From assembly GCA_025937035.1 (NCBI GenBank), contig JAICSG010000086.1:1-10083 (forward strand): a stretch of 10,083 bases of DNA, in the 5' to 3' direction. The stretch's first letter is position 1. Every line of letters starts with the position of its first letter. Below, one piece after another: positions 7,217 through 10,083 of this stretch. The notes beneath the pieces were generated by a model. It saw only the letters and a list, made by a program, of their open reading frames with translations, was not told the DNA's origin and did no database searches. The position numbers and the translations under genes were made by a program. The DNA is from Thermoanaerobaculia bacterium (GTDB taxonomy: Bacteria; Acidobacteriota; Thermoanaerobaculia; Multivoradales; UBA5704).

Positions 7217-8001
7217 GCGAAGGGCCGTACGCCGGGGATCTCGAGCGGATCGAGGAGGCGCTGGAACAGGCGCGCATCGCGTTCCAGCGCTTCACCCCCG
7301 GCGAGATCGAGGCCCGGCACAAGCAGGGGGACGACCCGGTCACCGAGGCCGACACCACGGTCGACACCCTCCTGCGCGAGCTGCTGCCGCGGAACGGCGA
7401 CGGCTGGCTCTCCGAGGAGACCCGGGACGACCTCATCCGCCTGGAGAAGCGGCGGGTCTGGGTGGTCGACCCTCTCGACGGCACCCGCGAGTTCGTGACC
7501 GGCATCCCCGAGTGGTGCGTCTCGATCGGCCTCGTGGTGGACGGCGAGCCGGTGGCCGGGGGCATCTGCAACCCGGTGACCGGAGAGACGATCGTCGGCG
7601 CCCGTGGCGCCGGGGTGACCCTCAACGGCCGTCCGGCGGGGGTGAGCGGGCGCCCGACGCTCGAAGGGGCGAAGGTGGTGGCGAGCCGCAGCGAGGTCAA
7701 GCGGGGGGAGTGGCAGGGGTACCGGGAGGACCTCTTCGAGATCCATCCCATGGGCTCGGTCGCCTACAAGCTGGGCCTCGTCGCCGCCGGCCTCGTCGAC
7801 GCCACCTGGACGCTCACCCCCAAGCACGAGTGGGACGTGGCGGCCGGGGTGGCGCTGGTGCTCGCGGCCGGCGGGGCCATCGTCACCGGGGCCCCCGAGG
7901 AGACCCGCTTCAACCGCCCCAAACCCCGCCTCACCCGCCTGATCGCGGCCAATCCCACCCTCATCCCCGAGATCGAAACCGAGATCGCCCGGCGGGGGTG
8001 A
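7213..8001 (+). CDS. cysQ: 3'(2'),5'-bisphosphate nucleotidase, CysQ-like (inositol monophosphatase superfamily)
   Basis: 262 residues, starting with GTG in a GTGA overlap with the Sat-CysC stop; GGAGG at 7204-7208 lies 4 bases upstream. Superfamily metal-site motifs are present: GDDPVTEADTTVD (39-51), GWLSEE (64-69), WVVDPLDGTREF (83-94, with D86 and D89) and HEWDVAAGVALVLAAGG (205-221, D208). Family knowledge: CysQ removes the 3'-phosphate of PAP (and may act on PAPS), clearing the inhibitory by-product made when PAPS is used by sulfotransferases or PAPS reductase. The REFVTGIPEW segment just after the DPLDGT motif fits CysQ better than inositol monophosphatase, whose motif is usually TTNF. 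Coupling to a PAPS-making enzyme supports the call, though inositol or fructose bisphosphatase activity cannot be excluded from sequence alone. The C-terminus is normal and a terminator-like hairpin follows 44 bases later. Confidence 0.88.
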   Translation: MSEGPYAGDLERIEEALEQARIAFQRFTPGEIEARHKQGDDPVTEADTTVDTLLRELLPRNGDGWLSEETRDDLIRLEKRRVWVVDPLDGTREFVTGIPEWCVSIGLVVDGEPVAGGICNPVTGETIVGARGAGVTLNGRPAGVSGRPTLEGAKVVASRSEVKRGEWQGYREDLFEIHPMGSVAYKLGLVAAGLVDATWTLTPKHEWDVAAGVALVLAAGGAIVTGAPEETRFNRPKPRLTRLIAANPTLIPEIETEIARRG

Positions 8002-8045
8002 GAAAACGCGCCGCCGCCCGCTTTATCAAGACCTTGCGCCAATGA

Positions 8046-8072
8046 GCAAGGCGGCCCAACGGGCCGCCTTGC
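8046..8072. terminator. Terminator-like hairpin after cysQ
   Basis: GCAAGGCGGCCC (8046-8057), loop AAC, then GGGCCGCCTTGC (8061-8072): a perfect 12-bp stem. The plus strand continues GGTTCTCT, a weak T-rich stretch, so termination of the sulfate module is likely. It is symmetrical and could also stop transcription from the minus strand, where a short open frame ends 19 bases before it. Confidence 0.75.
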
Positions 8073-8091
8073 GGTTCTCTCGAAATCGACC

Positions 8092-8169
8092 TTACCTGGC
8101 GATCCGCGTCGAAACCAGGGTCTGGTTGTGATTGGCGGTGACGCGGAACAGCAGAAGGATGTCGTCCAT
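8092..8169 (-). CDS. Possible 25-residue small ORF or gene remnant
   Basis: ATG at 8169 on the minus strand opens 25 codons ending in TAA at 8092-8094. Nearly all third positions are G or C (21 of the 24 codons after ATG), like the real genes here and unlike the other frames of this gap. It ends just before the hairpin at 8046-8072, as a real gene tail would. There is only a weak GGAAAAG before the ATG, and I recognise no homologue. It could be a small gene, the surviving 3' end of a decayed gene, or chance. Apart from this and the hairpins, the stretch 8002-8382 holds no gene that I can support. Confidence 0.2.
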   Translation of the reverse strand: MDDILLLFRVTANHNQTLVSTRIAR

Positions 8170-8209
8170 GGCGCTTTTCCATTTCTTGTTTCGGGACGCC
8201 GGGCTGGCG

Positions 8210-8235
8210 CCCCTGGGACGGGAACGATCCAGGGG
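8210..8235. other. Inverted repeat in the gap before the peptide cluster
   Basis: CCCCTGG (8210-8216) and CCAGGGG (8229-8235) form a perfect 7-bp stem around a 12-base loop. There is no T-run on either side. It may be an operator, RNA structure or chance; nothing else in the gap explains it. Confidence 0.25.
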
Positions 8236-8317
8236 ACAGAATTCCCTCATCCCTCGGGCTCCCGTCCGGCTCGCGGGTCCGCGGCCCGATCGTCACATCC
8301 GGAAAGTCCGCACGCGG

Positions 8318-8353
8318 GAGCCTGGAAGCACCTTAGTAATGGTGCCCGGGCTC
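8318..8353 (+). promoter_or_regulatory. Two-part hairpin upstream of the first Cys-rich peptide gene
   Basis: Outer stem GAGCC (8318-8322) pairs with GGCTC (8349-8353); inner stem GCACC (8328-8332) pairs with GGTGC (8341-8345) around the A/T-rich loop TTAGTAAT. An asymmetric internal loop separates the two stems. It ends 30 bases before the ATG at 8383, so it would lie in the mRNA leader if the promoter is further upstream. Alternatively the A/T-rich loop could itself be part of a promoter. Confidence 0.3.
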
Positions 8354-8371
8354 ACCGGTCATCGCCACTAT

Positions 8372-8376
8372 GGAGG
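8372..8376 (+). promoter_or_regulatory. Ribosome binding site fixing the start of Cys-rich peptide 1
   Basis: GGAGG lies 6 bases before ATG at 8383. It decides against a longer in-frame reading from GTG at 8128, whose extra codons lack the G/C third-position bias and whose product would bury the signal peptide. Confidence 0.75.
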
Positions 8377-8382
8377 AATCTC

Positions 8383-8541
8383 ATGCGTAAGAAGCTCTTG
8401 TCTCTGGGTTTCGCCCTCGCGGCGCTCGCGGCCGCCAGCACGACGGCGTCCGCCAAGACCTGTCCTTCGGGAACCTACGAGTTCCAGTGCGGGAGCATCA
8501 CCGTGTGCTGCCACGTCGGCGCTCTCTGTTACTGCTCTTAG
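8383..8541 (+). CDS. Secreted six-cysteine mini-protein 1 (knottin-like spacing)
   Basis: 52 residues. The N-terminus is a clear Sec signal peptide: MRKK, hydrophobic LLSLGFALAALAAA, then signal peptidase I site TASA before K25. The predicted mature chain is 28 residues, KTCPSG to CYCS. Its six cysteines are C27, C36, C42, C43, C49 and C51, giving C-X8-C-X5-CC-X5-C-X-C, the same framework as the next two genes. The mature chain is about neutral (one Lys, one Glu, one His), which does not favour a classical cationic antimicrobial peptide. The even cysteine number and Sec export suggest three disulfides formed outside the cytoplasm. It is the first of three tandem paralogues; stop to next start is 33 bases. 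Function is unknown: toxin-like mini-protein, protease inhibitor, signal, metal binder or surface component are all possible. Confidence 0.75.
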   Translation: MRKKLLSLGFALAALAAASTTASAKTCPSGTYEFQCGSITVCCHVGALCYCS

Positions 8542-8560
8542 ACCGCGGACCGATTCACCA

Positions 8561-8566
8561 AGGAGG
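8561..8566 (+). promoter_or_regulatory. Strong Shine-Dalgarno before Cys-rich peptide 2
   Basis: AGGAGG lies 8 bases before ATG at 8575, in the short gap between the first two peptide genes. It is the closest to consensus of the three in the cluster and supports real translation of this short ORF. Confidence 0.75.
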
Positions 8567-8574
8567 AAAACGTC

Positions 8575-8748
8575 ATGCGTAAAAAGCTCATCATTCTGGC
8601 CTTCGCCCTCGCCGCGGCCGCGGCCAGCACCCTCTCGCCCGCTTCCGCCCAGACGTCGACCTGCAAGAACGGATATCACCTGATCGTCTGCCCGACCTAC
8701 AGCTTCTGCTGCCCGGATAACGCCTTCTGCGTCTGCAGCCCCTTCTGA
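8575..8748 (+). CDS. Secreted six-cysteine mini-protein 2 (knottin-like spacing)
   Basis: 57 residues, a short ORF that length cut-offs easily miss. Signal peptide MRKKLIILAFALAAAAASTL, cleavage expected after SPASA (A25), leaving a mature chain of 32 residues starting QTSTCKNGY. Cysteines C30, C39, C45, C46, C52 and C54 give C-X8-C-X5-CC-X5-C-X-C, identical in spacing to mini-protein 1. The core CPTYSFCCPDNAFCVC shares CPT and CCP with mini-protein 3. The mature part carries little net charge and is rich in aromatic residues (Y, Y, F, F, F). An AGGAGG site and an identical ATGCGTAAAAAG start sequence link it to the third gene. The leader is better conserved between copies than the loops between cysteines, a pattern typical of diversified secreted cysteine-rich families. 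Function unknown. Confidence 0.75.
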   Translation: MRKKLIILAFALAAAAASTLSPASAQTSTCKNGYHLIVCPTYSFCCPDNAFCVCSPF

Positions 8749-8778
8749 GCCGGGGCCGGCCGACCACGGAGAATCGTC

Positions 8779-8955
8779 ATGCGTAAAAAGATCACTCTCC
8801 TGGGGCTCGCCCTGGCAGCGCTCGTCGCGGCCGCCGCCAGCTCGCCCAGCACGGCTTCCGCCCAGACGATCTGCCCGGCCGCCAACGAGCACGTGGTGCT
8901 CTGCCCGACCGGCCCGATCTGCTGTCCCAATGACCGCATGTGCGACTGTCCCTAG
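8779..8955 (+). CDS. Secreted six-cysteine mini-protein 3 (knottin-like spacing)
   Basis: 58 residues. Signal peptide MRKKITLLGLALAALVAAAA followed by SSPSTASA, cleavage expected after A28, leaving a 30-residue mature chain beginning QTICPAANEH. Cysteines C32, C42, C48, C49, C55 and C57 give C-X9-C-X5-CC-X5-C-X-C, one residue longer in the first loop than its neighbours. The core CPTGPICCPNDRMCDC keeps the CPT and CCP of mini-protein 2. The mature chain is slightly acidic (Glu, two Asp, one Arg). The Shine-Dalgarno is weaker, GGAGA (8768-8772), 30 bases after the previous stop, so it is probably the last gene of a three-gene transcript. A strong GC hairpin begins 21 bases after its stop. Function unknown; no modifying enzyme or transporter gene is adjacent. 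Confidence 0.75.
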   Translation: MRKKITLLGLALAALVAAAASSPSTASAQTICPAANEHVVLCPTGPICCPNDRMCDCP

Positions 8956-8976
8956 GGACACGCCGCCGTGAGGCGC

Positions 8977-9006
8977 CCGCGGGCCGGTGCTCCCGGCCCG
9001 CGGTTT
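8977..9006 (+). terminator. Terminator after the Cys-rich peptide cluster
   Basis: CCGCGGGCCGG (8977-8987), loop TGCTC, CCGGCCCGCGG (8993-9003) form a perfect 11-bp stem followed by TTT (9004-9006). It lies in the 62-base gap between convergent genes and could stop transcripts from both sides, although the T-run is on the plus side. Confidence 0.8.
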
Positions 9007-9017
9007 CCAGAGTCTCT

Positions 9018-10082
9018 TCAGGGGTGGTACGGCAGGGCGGCGCCCAGCTTCCGCGCGATGCGGTCCTGGATCCAGTGCGGGTCCCACCACTCGACGGGGG
9101 TGACCGGGAGCCCCTGGAGGAGCATGGTGAAGTGGAGATGGTCGCCGCCGGCGAGGCCGGTCTGGCCGGAGCGTCCGAGCTCCTGGCCGCGCTTGACCAT
9201 CTGCCCCTCCTTGACCTCGAGCTGCGACATGTGGCCGTAGAGGCTCATCAGGCCGTAGCCGTGGTCGATGACCACCGCGTTGCCGTAGATCCCGAAGAAC
9301 CGCGCCAGCACCACCTTGCCGTCGTTCGAGGCCGGCACGGCGTCGTGGGTCACCGAGGCCATGTCGAACCCCAGGTGGTCCTCCACGTCGATCGGCTTGC
9401 CGTTGTAGATGTAGGTCCGCCGCTGGGCGAAGGCGGCGGTGATCTTGGCGTTGGGCATCGGCTGGAAGGGTTGGGTCCAGAGGAACCGGGGCTCCGACTT
9501 GTGGGCCAGGTCGATCAGCGTGGCGGCGTTCTTCTTGCGCAGGTTGCGGTTGATCTCGACGTAGTTCTTGACCGGGTCCCCCTGGTCGGCCACCTCGGGG
9601 GACTGCCCCATGATCTCCGGCACCACCTTGTTGATGTAGGCGTCGTTGAGCTGGATGGTGTCGGTGGTGATGGGGCGCGGGGTGAACTTGTCGATGAAGC
9701 TCGCCTCGGCGCGGTTGCCCACCTCGTCCTCGGCGATCAGGTGGACCCGCGAGGTGTCGGTCATGTCGTAGGGGACGGCGAAGAGGGCGAAGCGCATCTG
9801 CTTGTCGTTGCCCGGCATGGGGAAGCTGGGGAACCACCAGTCGCCGGACTGGACGCCGTCCTTGACCGCCCCCTCGCCCACCCGGTAGACCACGGCCTCG
9901 CAGCCGCCCTGGTTGACGTAGTGGAAGCTGGAGGAGATCTGCAGCGTGGGCGGCGCCAGGCGCACCGGCAGCTTGACCTCCTGCACCACCGGGTCGGGCC
10001 GGCGGAAGAGCGAGCCCGCGCGCTCGGCGGTGACCCGGATGGTCGCCTCGCCGGCCCGCAGCCCCTGCACGGTCTCGCGGCC
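9018..10082 (-). CDS. M23 family (LytM-type) metallopeptidase, 5'-truncated
   Basis: The frame is open to the window edge; 354 codons are visible. The GTG at 10070 is probably internal because sensible coding continues beyond it. Counting from that GTG, residues 1 to about 130 are beta-rich (for example LPVRLAPPTLQISSSFHYVN, then RFALFAVPYDM), suggesting Ig-like accessory domains; about 135-200 is a linker; about 205-330 is the peptidase. The zinc and catalytic residues are intact: HLGFD (H232, D236), SLYGHMS (H280) and GDHLHF (H311, H313). Family role: endopeptidase cutting peptide cross-links in peptidoglycan, usually periplasmic or secreted; some members are regulators of amidases, but those lack the ligands seen here. 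Signal peptide and start are outside the window. It is convergent with the peptide cluster and so is not in its operon. Confidence 0.93.
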   Translation of the reverse strand, partial: GRETVQGLRAGEATIRVTAERAGSLFRRPDPVVQEVKLPVRLAPPTLQISSSFHYVNQGGCEAVVYRVGEGAVKDGVQSGDWWFPSFPMPGNDKQMRFALFAVPYDMTDTSRVHLIAEDEVGNRAEASFIDKFTPRPITTDTIQLNDAYINKVVPEIMGQSPEVADQGDPVKNYVEINRNLRKKNAATLIDLAHKSEPRFLWTQPFQPMPNAKITAAFAQRRTYIYNGKPIDVEDHLGFDMASVTHDAVPASNDGKVVLARFFGIYGNAVVIDHGYGLMSLYGHMSQLEVKEGQMVKRGQELGRSGQTGLAGGDHLHFTMLLQGLPVTPVEWWDPHWIQDRIARKLGAALPYHP

Positions 10083-10083
10083 G

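Noticed and set aside
8128..8541. A 137-codon reading from GTG at 8128 running in frame into mini-protein 1.
   Set aside because: The part before 8383 lacks the G/C third-position bias of real genes here, has no ribosome binding site of note and would bury the signal peptide. GGAGG before ATG at 8383 gives a better start.
8383..8955. Mini-proteins as lanthipeptides, lasso peptides or another enzyme-modified RiPP class.
   Set aside because: They have typical Sec signal peptides with AxA cleavage sites, and there is no modifying enzyme, dedicated protease or ABC transporter gene beside them in the window. Simple disulfide formation explains the cysteines.
8383..10082. The M23 peptidase as part of the mini-protein system.
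   Set aside because: It is convergent, separated by a strong terminator, and M23 enzymes are common housekeeping cell-wall enzymes; adjacency alone is not evidence.
1..10083. CRISPR array, tRNA or rRNA gene, insertion sequence.
   Set aside because: I saw no regularly spaced repeats, no tRNA-like cloverleaf or rRNA sequence that I recognise, and no transposase motifs or matching terminal repeats around any gene apart from the weak REP-like pair.

Overview
The window is very GC-rich DNA (by eye close to 70%) with strong G/C preference at third codon positions, dense same-strand gene packing and several stop/start overlaps. The gene content (Wza/Wzc-type export, signal peptides, a LytM-type M23 peptidase, a Sat-CysC fusion) points to a diderm bacterium. 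The style of the short secreted proteins and the base composition suggest an Acidobacteriota-like organism, but nothing here is a decisive taxonomic marker, so that is inference.

Region 1 (2-4549, plus strand) is the end of an exopolysaccharide export operon. It holds the 3' part of a Wza/SLBB outer-membrane polysaccharide export protein, a full-length Wzc-like co-polymerase/BY-tyrosine kinase that starts with TTG inside the previous stop codon, a PHP-type tyrosine phosphatase (CpsB/YwqE family) that should reverse the kinase, and a secreted TPR-like Ala/Pro-rich protein coupled by an ATGA overlap. Kinase and phosphatase together form the usual phosphorylation cycle that controls polymer length and export. 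A REP-like palindromic sequence sits inside the signal-peptide coding region of the fourth gene, and an inverted 9-bp piece of it recurs at that gene's stop codon.

Region 2 (4550-5263) is a single secreted protein of unknown function with its own likely promoter and ribosome binding site.

Region 3 (5264-8072) is an activated-sulfate module: a leader with hairpin and palindrome, a bifunctional ATP sulfurylase/APS kinase that makes PAPS, and a translationally overlapping CysQ-type phosphatase that would remove the by-product PAP, closed by a strong hairpin. No sulfate reductase gene is visible. Next to a polysaccharide export operon, this raises the possibility that the PAPS feeds sulfation of the exported polymer.

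Region 4 (8073-9017) is the most unusual part. After about 300 bp of mostly non-coding DNA come three tandem genes for 52-58 residue preproteins. Each has a Sec signal peptide ending in ASA and a mature part of about 30 residues with exactly six cysteines in one framework, C-X8/9-C-X5-CC-X5-C-X-C. They look like a small family of secreted, disulfide-rich mini-proteins with knottin-like spacing. A strong GC hairpin ends the cluster.

Region 5 (9018 to the end, minus strand) is the C-terminal part of a convergent M23 (LytM) metallopeptidase with intact zinc ligands, cut by the window edge.
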